From contig NZ_JAUSYU010000001.1 of the NCBI RefSeq assembly GCF_030817075.1, positions 3,286,001 through 3,350,000 on the forward strand: a DNA stretch of 64,000 bases. Direction: 5' to 3'. Below are positions 52,247 through 61,372 of this stretch, in pieces. Position numbers and translations under genes: made by a program. Positions within the stretch are counted from its first letter, which is position 1; each line of letters opens with the position of its first letter. The DNA is from Arthrobacter sp. V1I9. Lineage in GTDB: Bacteria; Actinomycetota; Actinomycetes; Actinomycetales; Micrococcaceae. Under the pieces are notes generated by a model, which worked only from the letters and a program-made list of their open reading frames with translations, was not told the DNA's origin and did no database searches.

Positions 52247-53218
52247 TCAGACCGTGACCACTACCTTGCCGCGGCTCCGCCCCTCGTGCAGGTACGTAAT
52301 GGCGGCCGGTGCCTCAGGCAGGGAGAACACCTTGTCCACAGCGGGTTTCACACTGCCAGCCTCCAGCAAAACCGTTAGGGCTTCGAGATCCAGATGTGTT
52401 TCCTTAGCAACCAGCCCCTTGAATCTCTGGCCGGAGAAAAGCGAAGCCAGCGGCGCACCCAGTGACCGTTCGATCCCGCCGGTGAGTTTGCCACCCCCTT
52501 CGCCTCCGATGAGGACCAGGGTGCCTTTGGGCGCGAGCAGGCGCCGCAGGACGGACAACGGCCGGTTGCCGGCAGTATCGAGTATGACGTCGTACAGCAC
52601 CCCGCTGCCTGCAATATCCGACTTGGTGTAATCAATAACTGCATCCGCTCCGAGGGACCGTACCAGCTCAACCTTGCCGGTACTGCAGACTCCAGTGACC
52701 TCTGCGCCAAAGGCCTTGGCCAGTTGAACCGCAAAGGAGCCAACTCCCCCGCCCGCTCCGATAATAAGCACCTTCTGGCCCACGGTTATCCCGCCAGCGT
52801 CCCGCACGGCCTGAAGGGCGGTGACGGCGGAGATAGGTGAAGCGGCCGCTTCCTCGAACGAGAGGTTGGCAGGCTTCCGCGCTATCTTGCCCTCCTTCGC
52901 GCAGACGTATTCCGCGAAGGAACCCTCGCAGGTCCCAAACACTTCGTCACCAGCAGAGAAGCGGGTTACTCCGCCTCCCACAGCCTGCACTACGCCGGCC
53001 ACCTCCCTGCCCCGCACAGGAACCTTGGGCTTCTTCAGGCCATACCCGAAGAGCCGCACCAGATACGGCAGCCCGGTCATCAGGTGCCACACACCCTGGT
53101 CAACGCCGGCTGCCCGTACCCGGATCAGCACTTCGCCGGCACCGGGGACCGGCCGCTCGATGTCCCGCACCTCGAGCACGGCTGCTGACCCGTAGACGTC
53201 CTGCACGATCGCTTTCAT
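52247..53218 (-). CDS. NAD(P)-dependent MDR family oxidoreductase (quinone reductase type)
   Basis: A 323-residue medium-chain dehydrogenase/reductase. VLIRVRAAGVDQGVWHLMTG is the GroES-like part without zinc ligands, and VLIIGAGGGVGSFAVQLAKA the Rossmann motif (about residues 145-164); GADAVIDYTKSDIAGSGVLY and LVLIGGEGGGKLTGGIERSL follow. Absence of structural and catalytic zinc cysteines points to the quinone oxidoreductase group. ATG at 53218 has AAGGAG seven bases upstream. Probably detoxifies quinones or enones. Confidence 0.9.
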   Translation of the reverse strand: MKAIVQDVYGSAAVLEVRDIERPVPGAGEVLIRVRAAGVDQGVWHLMTGLPYLVRLFGYGLKKPKVPVRGREVAGVVQAVGGGVTRFSAGDEVFGTCEGSFAEYVCAKEGKIARKPANLSFEEAAASPISAVTALQAVRDAGGITVGQKVLIIGAGGGVGSFAVQLAKAFGAEVTGVCSTGKVELVRSLGADAVIDYTKSDIAGSGVLYDVILDTAGNRPLSVLRRLLAPKGTLVLIGGEGGGKLTGGIERSLGAPLASLFSGQRFKGLVAKETHLDLEALTVLLEAGSVKPAVDKVFSLPEAPAAITYLHEGRSRGKVVVTV

Positions 53219-53478
53219 CCTCGGTCTCCTTGGGCTGCTGGTGCCGAAATAGTCCCCGAGCAGTTCCGCCTGCGTCATTCGCCGGGCTCAACAGCAGGCC
53301 CTTCAACGTAAGGAAAAGCCGGCATCGAGTCAAGGGTTTCGCACCCCCAGACCCGAAGGCAGAAAACAACACTCCGTCTGGAATCGAAGACACCAACACC
53401 CCGTGAGGCTCATCACCTCGCTTCCGAAAGTGGTCAACTGGTTAGCGGCTCCCCTCCCAAAGACGAGAAGGTATTTGT

Positions 53479-54983
53479 ATGCAACGAGCACCAAGCCCTG
53501 CCAAGAGCGAAAGTCCGGCCGGGAAACAAACCGCAACTGCCGCCGTCGGAAGCGTCCTTAACCGGGGACTAAACGTGCGTCACATCCGGTTTATGGCCCT
53601 CGGCTCGGCGATCGGCACAGGCCTCTTCTACGGTTCGGCCTCAGCAATCCAAAAGGCGGGGCCGGCCGTCCTGCTGGCGTACATCATCGGTGGAGCGGCC
53701 GTGTTCATGGTGATGCGGGCGCTGGGCGAAATGGCCGTGCGGCACCCGTGTCCGGCTCCTTCGGCCAGTACGCGAGCCGCTACCTTGGCCCGTTGGCAGG
53801 CTTTGTCACCGGCTGGACCTACGTTTTCGAAATGGCGATTGTGGCCATCGCCGATGTCACGGCGTTCAGCATCTACATGGGTTTCTGGTTCCCGCAGGTG
53901 GAGCGCTGGGTCTGGATCCTGGCCATCATCTTTTTCCTGGCCGCGCTGAACCTCCTCAGCGTCAAGGTCTTCGGTGAGCTGGAGTTCTGGTTCTCGCTGA
54001 TCAAGGTAGTGGCGATCATCGCCATGATCGCCGGCGGCGCAGCAATCGTGGTGTTCGGCTTCCAGGCGGGCGGCGCAACCGTTGCGCCGGGTCTCGGAAA
54101 CCTCGTGGACCATGGCGGCTTCTTCCCGTTCGGCTTTGAAGGGCTGCTGGCATCCTTCGCGGTGGTGATGTTCGCCTTCGGCGGGATCGAGACCCTCGGC
54201 ATCACGGCCGGCGAGGCCGCAAACCCGAAAAAGGTCATCCCCAAGGCGGTCAATACCGTCCCGGTGCGTGTCCTGCTGTTCTACGTCCTGACGCTGGGAG
54301 TGCTCATGAGCCTCTTCCCGTGGGACGAAATCGGCAGCAACGGCAGTCCGTTCGTGCAGATCTTCAGCGGGCTGGGCATCCCCGCCGCACCTCACATCCT
54401 GAACGCCGTGGTCATCACGGCAGCACTCTCCGCAATCAACAGCGACATCTTCGGCGCCGGCCGCATCCTTTTCGGGCTCTCCCGGCAAGGCCACGCTCCC
54501 GCGGCATTCGGCAAGGTATCCCGGCACGGCGTCCCCTGGATGACAGTGGTAATGATGGCCGGAATCCTCCTGGTGGGCGTGGTCCTGAACGCGGTGATTC
54601 CGGAAAACGTCTTTGTCCTCATCGCCTCGATCGCCACGTTCGCCACCGTCTGGGTGTGGGTGATGATCCTCGCCTCCCACGTCGCGATGAAGCGGGAAAT
54701 TGCAAGGACCGGGCTGCCGGCGTCGGAATTCCCATCGCCGTTGTGGCCTGCCGCCTCGCTGCTCACCATCGCCTTCATGGCACTGGTCATCGCCGTCCTG
54801 GGCGCCTTCGAAGACACAAGGATCGCGCTCTACGTGGGCGGCGCCTGGTTGGCGCTCCTGGTCCTTGCTTACCGGCTGTGGGTCACGGGTGACGGACGAC
54901 GGCGGGCCGACCTTGTGGACGAAACCTCACCGCTGCCGGTGGTCACCGAACCCCCTGTCGCCGAATCCCGCAGGAGCCAGTAG
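53479..54983 (+). pseudogene. amino-acid permease (APC/AAT family), single-base frameshift
   Basis: An amino-acid permease of the ProY/HutT type. Frame one gives [20 protein letters not shown] up to [11 protein letters not shown]; the protein then continues only in another frame as [20 protein letters not shown] through the rest to 54983. At 53743-53752 the DNA reads CACCCGTGTC where the family needs CAC-CCG-GTG-TC, so one G is missing. The rest of the gene looks intact, with about 12 helices in total. Either a recent natural inactivation or a sequencing/assembly error. Closeness to the hut genes makes histidine a possible substrate; proline is an alternative. Confidence 0.82.
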
Positions 54984-54987
54984 GCAG

Positions 54988-55014
54988 GCGCCGGTAAGCA
55001 TGCGCCGGTAAGCA
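54988..55014 (+). repeat. tandem 13-base duplication
   Basis: GCGCCGGTAAGCA occurs twice, at 54988-55000 and 55002-55014, just after the permease stop. It looks like simple local slippage. Confidence 0.8.
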
Positions 55015-55064
55015 GGACAAGGGACGCATTCGGTGCGGCACCCTGGTAGTCACGGGCACCACGT

Positions 55065-55099
55065 CCTGGCTGCCCGGCCGGGGAGGCCGGGCAGCCAGG
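55065..55099. terminator. strong bidirectional hairpin terminator
   Basis: Perfect 15-bp arms CCTGGCTGCCCGGCC (55065-55079) and GGCCGGGCAGCCAGG (55085-55099) enclose a five-base loop between the convergent permease and oxidoreductase genes. There is no T tract, as is common for actinobacterial hairpin terminators. Confidence 0.75.
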
Positions 55100-55117
55100 A
55101 GTAACGCACGGCAGTGG

Positions 55118-55981
55118 TTACACAGTGGCAGCAGCCGAACGGACCGCTTCCGCGAGTGAAGTGGCCGGACGTCCGATCAGCTTGCGCAGGTCGCCGGAGC
55201 TCACCAGGAGGTCGCCGCGCGCAATCCCCAGGTCGGAGTCGGCGAGAATTTCCGCGAACGCCTCGGGCACACCAAAGCCGGCCAGCATTCCGGCGTATTC
55301 CTGCGCCGGGAGGTCCTGGTAGGAGATGTTTTTGCCGGCCGCGGCGCTGATCTCGGCTGCGAGCTCAGCCATGGTGAACGGTTCATCGCCGCCCAGTTCA
55401 TAGATTTGGCCAGCCTGGCCGTTGGCGACCAGCACTGCGGCCGCCGCGTGGGCATAGTCCGCGCGGGACGCTGCGCTGACCCGTCCCTCCCCGGCGCTGC
55501 CTGCGATGGCACCCTGCGCCAGCGTACCGGGCAGTTGGTCGGTGTAGTTCTCCAGGTACCAGCCGTTGCGCAACAGGACGAATGGGACGCCGGATTCCTG
55601 CAGAATGGCCTCCGTGGCCTGGTGCTCGGCGGCCAGCTTCATCCCGGTAGTATCCGCGTTGGCGATGCTGGTGTATGCGACCAGCTCGACGCCCTCCGCC
55701 TTCGCTGCCTCGATGACGGTACGGTGCTGCTGCACCCGCTGGCCCACCTCGCTGCCGGAGATGAGGAGCACTTTGGTTGCGCCCTTCAAGGCTGCCGCTA
55801 CGGAAGCTGCATCCGCATAGTCCATGCTCCTGACCTGGATGCCGCGCTCCGCGAAGTCCGCAATCTTTTCGACGGTCCGGCCAGCGGCCACAATGTCCCC
55901 GGCGGGAACGTTGCGCTCCAGCAGGGCCTCGACGACGTGGCGGCCCAGCTGGCCGGTTGCTCCGGTGATGACGATGCTCAT
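55118..55981 (-). CDS. NmrA-like / QorB-type NAD(P)H quinone oxidoreductase
   Basis: A 287-residue atypical short-chain reductase. IVITGATGQLGRHVVEALLE is the Rossmann motif; LLRNGWYLENYTDQLPGTLA and YELGGDEPFTMAELAAEISA match QorB of E. coli in style. ATG at 55981 has AAGGA just upstream. It is divergent from an HxlR regulator, an arrangement known for the QorA/QorR-type quinone-sensing pair, so it likely reduces quinones. Confidence 0.9.
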   Translation of the reverse strand: MSIVITGATGQLGRHVVEALLERNVPAGDIVAAGRTVEKIADFAERGIQVRSMDYADAASVAAALKGATKVLLISGSEVGQRVQQHRTVIEAAKAEGVELVAYTSIANADTTGMKLAAEHQATEAILQESGVPFVLLRNGWYLENYTDQLPGTLAQGAIAGSAGEGRVSAASRADYAHAAAAVLVANGQAGQIYELGGDEPFTMAELAAEISAAAGKNISYQDLPAQEYAGMLAGFGVPEAFAEILADSDLGIARGDLLVSSGDLRKLIGRPATSLAEAVRSAAATV

Positions 55982-56051
55982 GAGTTTCCTTCTGTTCGCG
56001 TGTCTGTCAGGGAGCACAACCCCAGCGGTTTCGAATAACTTCCCGAAAGAG

Positions 56052-56094
56052 AGTACGCACTTTCAGGTAAGGTACTGACATGAAAGTAAGTACC
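56052..56094. promoter_or_regulatory. candidate HxlR operator with 13-base inverted arms
   Basis: AGTACGCACTTTC (56052-56064) is repeated in inverse as GAAAGTAAGTACC (56082-56094), matching at 10 of 13, with an internal GGTACT. It overlaps the HxlR gene's start codon (56080) and lies between the divergent promoters, as for QorR boxes. Confidence 0.6.
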
Positions 56095-56472
56095 GCTGGT
56101 ACGACGGACCACGCAGCGCCCCTTCCGGCCGCCCTTGCCGACGGCGTTTTCCCGGCCGGGTGCCCCAGCCGGACGGTTTTGGACCACATCACCAGCAAGT
56201 GGGGCGTGCTGATCCTGCTGGCCCTGTCAGAGGGCGAGCAGCGATGGAGCGAGTTGCGACGGCGGGCCCAGGGCATCAGCGAGAAAATGCTGGCCCAGAC
56301 CCTCAAGACCCTTGAGCGCGACGGCCTGGTGACGCGGACGGCCCAGCCCGTGATTCCGCCGCGGGTGGACTACAGCCTCACAAAGCGCGGGTACGAATTG
56401 AGCGCACTCCTGGTTCCGCTCGTGGCGTGGGCGTTCGAGAACGCCGATGACATCGTCAACGGCCGGCGCTGA
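56080..56472 (+). CDS. HxlR family transcriptional regulator (QorR-like)
   Basis: A 130-residue winged-helix regulator. FPAGCPSRTVLDHITSKWGV is the HxlR start with a cysteine (Cys28) at the redox-sensing position of QorR and YodB types. RWSELRRRAQGISEKMLAQ is the recognition helix region, and LTKRGYELSALLVPL the wing end. It is divergent from the QorB-type reductase and probably represses it until the cysteine is oxidised or modified by quinones. Confidence 0.9.
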   Translation: MKVSTAGTTDHAAPLPAALADGVFPAGCPSRTVLDHITSKWGVLILLALSEGEQRWSELRRRAQGISEKMLAQTLKTLERDGLVTRTAQPVIPPRVDYSLTKRGYELSALLVPLVAWAFENADDIVNGRR

Positions 56473-56700
56473 TGGCCAACCCGGGGGCCGCAAAAACGCT
56501 CCTGCAGGTACATGTTGCGGGCCAAGTGTGGGCGCTTCAAAAATGCGAGTACTTGTTACTGGTGTGACTGGTGTGAATAAGACATAGCGTTAGCGTAAGG
56601 TGCCAGCCGGAATTGGAGGGCCGCCCTCGCGCTGGGAGCGTTCCGGTTAACCTGCACCGCCAGGCAGCGGCAGATCGCCGCGCGCAAGGAGTTGGTACGC

Positions 56701-56964
56701 ATGGTGAGAACTGTTGTCCAGGACCTGTCCGGCATGGGCCGGCCTGTAAGCCTGACCTCGTTAGCGGCACAGGCGTGGAGCCGGGTACGGAGGATCGTCA
56801 CACCGCAGTCCCCCTACAGGATCGGGGACGCCGTGGTGGGCGACGATCCCTTCAAGGGCCGCCGCGAAGGTGTGGTGGTATTCCTGCAGGGTACATCCGC
56901 GGGTGTGGACACTGTCCAGGGAGTGTTCTTTTACGACCACCGGCAGCTCAAAAAGCTGGACTAG
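56701..56964 (+). CDS. small hypothetical protein
   Basis: An 87-residue protein. The ATG at 56701 has AAGGAG nine bases upstream, which favours it over an in-frame TTG at 56692. PYRIGDAVVGDDPFKGRREG and VFFYDHRQLKKLD suggest a small beta-rich domain. No signal or membrane helix. Not recognised. It stands alone with about 230 bases upstream for a promoter. Confidence 0.65.
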   Translation: MVRTVVQDLSGMGRPVSLTSLAAQAWSRVRRIVTPQSPYRIGDAVVGDDPFKGRREGVVVFLQGTSAGVDTVQGVFFYDHRQLKKLD

Positions 56965-57009
56965 CCGCTGAGGCGGCCAGTCCAGCTAATAAGAGGCAGA
57001 GGCGCGCGG

Positions 57010-57759
57010 CTACCGGGCTGACCAGCCACCGTCCATCGTGTAGCTGGCGCCGGTCACCATGCCGGCATGGTCCGATGCCAGCCAGGCGACCAGTGAGGCG
57101 ACCTCCCCGGGCTCCACCAGCCGTTTAATCGCGGACTCGGTGAGCATCACCTTGGCCAGCACCTCCGACTCAGGAATGCCGTGCACCTGTGCCTGGTCCG
57201 CGAGCTGCTTTTCCACCAGGGGCGTGCGCACATACCCCGGATTGATGCAGTTGGACGTGACACCGTGGTCGCCGCCTTCCAACGCGGTGACCTTGCTAAG
57301 CCCTTCCAGTCCGTGCTTGGCGGAAACATAGGCGCTCTTGAAGGGTGAGGCCCGGATCCCGTGCACCGAGGACAGGTTGATGATGCGGCCGAACCCGTTG
57401 GTGTACATGTGCGGCAAGGCAGCCCGGATCAGCAGGAACGGTGCCTCCAGCATCAGGGCGAGGATCCGGCGGAACTCCACCGGATCGAAATCTTCAATGG
57501 GGCTGATGCGTTGGATCCCGGCATTGTTCACCAGGATGTCGCAGTCCAGGGTCAGGGTGGCAAGCGAGTCCACGTCCAGCAGGTCAACGGTCCAGGCGGT
57601 GCCGCCCACCTCGTCGGCAAGCGCGGCGGCACCGGCTGAATCGACGTCGGCCACCACCACTTTCGCTCCCCCTGCGGCCAGTTCCCTGACGCATGCTGCG
57701 CCGATTCCGCTGGCACCGCCAGTGACAAGGGCCTTACGTCCGTTCAAAGTGTTTTCCAT
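57010..57759 (-). CDS. 3-hydroxybutyrate dehydrogenase-like SDR
   Basis: A 249-residue short-chain dehydrogenase. ALVTGGASGIGAACVRELAA is the cofactor motif, NNAGIQ follows, and AYVSAKHGLEGLSK is the YxxxK site. NCINPGYVRTPLVEKQLADQ with the LVEKQ motif is typical of 3-hydroxybutyrate dehydrogenases, which interconvert 3-hydroxybutyrate and acetoacetate. ATG at 57759 follows AAGGAG. It is divergent from a LysR gene that probably controls it. Confidence 0.9.
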   Translation of the reverse strand: MENTLNGRKALVTGGASGIGAACVRELAAGGAKVVVADVDSAGAAALADEVGGTAWTVDLLDVDSLATLTLDCDILVNNAGIQRISPIEDFDPVEFRRILALMLEAPFLLIRAALPHMYTNGFGRIINLSSVHGIRASPFKSAYVSAKHGLEGLSKVTALEGGDHGVTSNCINPGYVRTPLVEKQLADQAQVHGIPESEVLAKVMLTESAIKRLVEPGEVASLVAWLASDHAGMVTGASYTMDGGWSAR

Positions 57760-57887
57760 AGCAAGCTCCTTGGTGTCCACGATGACACGTGCCGTGATCG
57801 CAGCAATGATGGCTTCACTGAGTATTACTGCACAGACATGCCCGGACAATGACTAATCCAGCACCACGTGCGTGCAGAATTGCAGAT

Positions 57888-58802
57888 ATGAAAGCCAACC
57901 CGGATGACTTGCTGGTACTCCTTGCGGTTTCCCGCGCCGCAAAATTCACGACGGCGGCCCAGGCCCTGGGACTCAACCACACCACGGTCTCACGGCGGAT
58001 AGCAGCCTTGGAGAAGGCACTTGGGGGAAGGGTCCTGGCCCGCGCCACCGGAGGCTGGGAGCTGACGGAACTTGGAGCCCAGGCTGTGCAGGTCGCCGAG
58101 CAGGTGGAAGCTGTGATGGGCACGCTGGGAGCCGTCGGGCAGGCACCCGACCCGATTACCGGCGTCGTCCGCATGACGGCGACCGACGGGTTCAGCGCGT
58201 ATATCGCCGCGCCCGCCGTGGCACGGCTGCGCCGCGACCACCCGGGGCTGTGCGTGGAGGTGGTGACCATGACCCGCCGGGCACTGCAGCAGCGCTCGGG
58301 CCTGGACATCGAAGTGGTGGTGGGCGAACCGCAGGTGCACCGGGCAGAGGCCGTGCGGCTGGGCGAATACATGCTGGGGATGTACGCATCGCGCGCCTAC
58401 CTTGACGAGCACGGAACCCCCACTACCGTTGCCGAACTCAACGAGCATCCGCTGGTCTATTTCGTGGATTCGATGCTGCAGGTGGATGACCTGGACGCGC
58501 CACGCCGACTGGTGCCCGCAATGCGCGACGGCCTGACCTCCACCAACGTCTTTGTCCACGTGGAGGCGACCCGCGCAGGAGCCGGCATCGGTTTCCTGCC
58601 CTGCTTTATGGGCGACCTGCACAACGACCTGGTCCGGCTGCTGCCGTCCGAAATCGCCGAACTGCTGCCGTATTGGATGGTGCTGCGGCCGGACTCGCTG
58701 CGGCGCCCCGCGGTGGCGGCAGTTGTGCACGCGCTGCGGGAACAGATGGCTGAGCACCGGAAGTGGCTGCTGGGCCGGGGAAAGAAGGACTCTGTCGGCT
58801 GA
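57888..58802 (+). CDS. LysR family transcriptional regulator
   Basis: A 304-residue LysR protein. The helix-turn-helix is FTTAAQALGLNHTTVSRRIA (about residues 21-40), followed by a two-lobe effector domain (VVRMTATDGFSAYIAAPAVA; GAGIGFLPCFMGDLHNDLVR). The start at 57888 is the family's usual length; an upstream ATG at 57849 would add 13 atypical residues. TGCAgaatTGCA at 57873-57884 before it may be part of the operator. Likely controls the divergent 3-hydroxybutyrate dehydrogenase gene. Confidence 0.88.
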   Translation: MKANPDDLLVLLAVSRAAKFTTAAQALGLNHTTVSRRIAALEKALGGRVLARATGGWELTELGAQAVQVAEQVEAVMGTLGAVGQAPDPITGVVRMTATDGFSAYIAAPAVARLRRDHPGLCVEVVTMTRRALQQRSGLDIEVVVGEPQVHRAEAVRLGEYMLGMYASRAYLDEHGTPTTVAELNEHPLVYFVDSMLQVDDLDAPRRLVPAMRDGLTSTNVFVHVEATRAGAGIGFLPCFMGDLHNDLVRLLPSEIAELLPYWMVLRPDSLRRPAVAAVVHALREQMAEHRKWLLGRGKKDSVG

Positions 58803-58803
58803 G

Positions 58804-59721
58804 CTACTCAGCAGGCGGGTCGTGGCGCACCGCTGATCCTGCCGCGAAGGCGCGCACTTGGGCGTCATCCCACAGGTGCGCCGGGACGGCTCCGCCCAGG
58901 AGCCGGCGGGCCAGCTTCGGGTCCTCGCCGAACGGAGTATCGCTGCCTGCCATCACCATGTTTCCATAACGGCGGCCTTTGAGCATGGCGGGGTCGGCGA
59001 TGATCACCGTGTGCCTGAAGGCGGCCGCGATGGTGGCGGCATCCTCCCTGGCGTTCTTGAGGTCCGGCGCGTCGCCGGAGTTCACCACATAAAGCCCGCC
59101 AGGCGCCAGGACGCGCTTGACGTGCTGGTTGAACTCCGCCGTGGTCAACGCGCGCGGGGTCAGCGCACCGGCGAAAACGTCCCGGATGATGAAGTCCCGG
59201 GTCTCGGCGGTCAGCGTTTCGGTGACCTCGCGGGCCTCCCCTACCCGCAGGCGCAGCAGCGGCGCCTTGGGCAGGTCAAACCAGCCGCGCACGTATTCGG
59301 CCAGCTTGCCGTCCAGCTCCACCACCACCTGCCGGGCGTCCGGATACACAGAGTGGAAGTAGCGGGCCAGGGAACAGGCGCCACCGCCGAGATGCAGGCC
59401 GCGGAGCTTGGGCTTGTTTGCCGCAGTGCCCGCCGGCCAACGGGATTCGATGAGCGCGGCCATCCAGCGCATGTACTCGAAGTCCAGGAACAGCGGATCA
59501 GCAAGGTCGATGTGGGAACTCATCACGCCGTTGATCTTCAGGAGCCAGCCAGTGGAGTTGTCCTGGTCCGCGATCAGCTCGCAGTCCCCGGTGTCGATGT
59601 AGTAGACGCCTTCAACAGGTCCGCTGGGCCGGGCGCCTGGCGGGACCTCCACCACTCCCGCCACCGGCCGCAGGCTGTTCCGGCCACCTGACCTTCCGCG
59701 TTTTGCCATTACCCGTGCCAC
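58804..59721 (-). CDS. spermidine synthase-like methyltransferase-fold protein
   Basis: A 305-residue protein resembling spermidine synthase. A beta-strand N-terminus (VYYIDTGDCELIADQDNSTG) precedes the Rossmann domain. LHLGGGACSLARYFHSVYPD replaces the usual GGGDG motif; the ribose-binding acid remains in VVVELDGKLAEYV and an Asp in FIIRDVFAG. The change makes true aminopropyl transfer doubtful, though members of this fold do many reactions. GTG at 59721 or ATG at 59709 could be the start. Alone on its strand between the LysR gene and the heptose-type cluster. Confidence 0.78.
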   Translation of the reverse strand: MARVMAKRGRSGGRNSLRPVAGVVEVPPGARPSGPVEGVYYIDTGDCELIADQDNSTGWLLKINGVMSSHIDLADPLFLDFEYMRWMAALIESRWPAGTAANKPKLRGLHLGGGACSLARYFHSVYPDARQVVVELDGKLAEYVRGWFDLPKAPLLRLRVGEAREVTETLTAETRDFIIRDVFAGALTPRALTTAEFNQHVKRVLAPGGLYVVNSGDAPDLKNAREDAATIAAAFRHTVIIADPAMLKGRRYGNMVMAGSDTPFGEDPKLARRLLGGAVPAHLWDDAQVRAFAAGSAVRHDPPAE

Positions 59722-59776
59722 GCTTCAGTCATGCTTCAACCCTAATTGGTGTCAGCAGCCCCTATTGCTCCGCACC

Positions 59777-61372
59777 TCAGTTGGTGGGCACTGCTCCTTC
59801 GCCCTCCCGGATCCGCTTCACCACGGCAGTGGTGGACCGCTCCGCCACATAATCCAGGATGGCTACCCGGCCGCCGTATTCCTCCACGGCCGGCGTCTCG
59901 GCGAGCATTTCCGGAGAGTAGTCCCCGCCCTTGGCATAGACCTCGGGCCGGAGCTGCGTGATGAGCGGGGCTGCGGTGGGAGTGTCGAAGACGGTCACGT
60001 AGTCCACGCAGCTCAGGGCCGCCACCACCGCGGCACGGTCCGCCACCCCGTTGATGGGCCGGCCGGAGCCCTTGAGCTTGCGCACGGAGTCATCGCTGTT
60101 CAGCGCCACCACCAGGACGTCCCCCAGCTGTTTTGCCTGGTTGAGGTAGCGGGTGTGGCCGCTGTGCAGCACGTCAAAGCAGCCGTTGGTCAGCACGATG
60201 CGCTGGCCCTGGGACCGGTGCAGTTCCAACTGCCGCTGCAGTTCGTCAGCACCGAGGGCCGTGTCAGCAAAGGCCTTGAGGTACCGGCTCAGCTGGCCTG
60301 TACTGCAGACGGACGTGCCCGGCTGGTGCACCACCACATCCGCGGCCGACTGTGCAAGGTCCAGGCTCGCCGTCAACGGAAGCCCGGCGGAGCGCGCCAG
60401 CGTCAACGCCGCCACGAACGTGTCGCCGGCACCGGAAGCCTGCTTTTCCGCAGCCGGGCGGGCCCACGTACGGTGCGTCACGCCGTCGGGCCTCAAGAGG
60501 ACGGTGCCGTCCCGGTCGAGAGTGACCACCACAGCCCCTGCCCCCGTAAGTTCCAGCAGGGCATCCGCGTGCTTGCTGACCTCGGCAGCCCTGTCCTGCC
60601 CGTCGGGAAGGCGCAGGTCCAGCATTCGGGCTGTTTCCTGCGCGTTCGGGGTCACCAGGTCCGGGCGGAGCGGTGCCCAGGGCCGGGGGTCGTGGGAGTC
60701 CACCACCAGCAGCGGACGGCTCGCATCGCGGGAACCCGTGCCGGCGAGCGCGTCCACCAGGCTTGCGCGCACCGGGTCGGCCAGCACGCCATTGGCGTAA
60801 TCGCAGACCAGCACCGCGTCCTGCTGCTCGACGGCCGCGCGCACGGAAGCGGCCAGCGCCGCCAGCGCCTCGGCCGGCACCGTTTTGGCAGCGTCATCGA
60901 TGCGGAGCATCACCTGCCCGCCGCTGCTGATCCGGATTTTGGTGGTGGTCACCATGTCCGGGTGGCTTTGCAGGTTGCTGACATCAATGCCTGCAGCGAC
61001 GAGCTGGTTGCGCAGGTCCACGCCTGCGTCGTCAGTTCCGATGATGCCCGCCACGGAAACCCGGGCCCCCAGGGCGGCCAGGTTCATGGCGGTATTGGCG
61101 GCCCCGCCCGGAACGGATTCGCGGGTCTGCACGTCTACCACCGGGGCAGGAGCCTCACGGCAGAGCCGTTCGATGCTGCCACTCCACCAGCCGTCCAGCA
61201 TCAGGTCGCCGATCACGAGGATCGCCGGCTCCTCGGCCGCCAAGCGCCCTGGCAGCCACTCGGACAGGGCCCGTTGGCTTGAGAGGTCAACCTCGTCGGG
61301 AGCGCCTGGCATGTTAGCCGGCAGGCCGGCTGGCATGGTGCCGGGTGAAAGGTTCTCGGGTGACAGGCTCAT
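59777..61372 (-). CDS. bifunctional PfkB kinase / nucleotidyltransferase (HldE-like)
   Basis: A 531-residue fusion. Residues about 45-360 are a PfkB sugar kinase with the PGGAANTAMNLAALGARVSV motif and QASGAGDTFVAAL active site. Residues about 385-515 are a cytidylyltransferase-like domain with TNGCFDVLHSGHTRYL and YAKGGDY. This is the HldE architecture that makes ADP-heptose in two steps, first phosphorylating heptose-7-phosphate at C1 and then adding the nucleotide. Unexpected in a Gram-positive without LPS. It overlaps the aldehyde dehydrogenase gene by four bases. Confidence 0.88.
   Translation of the reverse strand: MSLSPENLSPGTMPAGLPANMPGAPDEVDLSSQRALSEWLPGRLAAEEPAILVIGDLMLDGWWSGSIERLCREAPAPVVDVQTRESVPGGAANTAMNLAALGARVSVAGIIGTDDAGVDLRNQLVAAGIDVSNLQSHPDMVTTTKIRISSGGQVMLRIDDAAKTVPAEALAALAASVRAAVEQQDAVLVCDYANGVLADPVRASLVDALAGTGSRDASRPLLVVDSHDPRPWAPLRPDLVTPNAQETARMLDLRLPDGQDRAAEVSKHADALLELTGAGAVVVTLDRDGTVLLRPDGVTHRTWARPAAEKQASGAGDTFVAALTLARSAGLPLTASLDLAQSAADVVVHQPGTSVCSTGQLSRYLKAFADTALGADELQRQLELHRSQGQRIVLTNGCFDVLHSGHTRYLNQAKQLGDVLVVALNSDDSVRKLKGSGRPINGVADRAAVVAALSCVDYVTVFDTPTAAPLITQLRPEVYAKGGDYSPEMLAETPAVEEYGGRVAILDYVAERSTTAVVKRIREGEGAVPTN

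Noticed and set aside
52157..52378. Small frame starting at the DinB stop codon (ATGA)
   Set aside because: It is antisense to the end of the MDR gene for much of its length and encodes no recognisable protein.
53748..54983. Permease part starting at GTG 53748 as a complete gene
   Set aside because: It lacks the first helices and a ribosome site; the missing segment lies just upstream in another frame.
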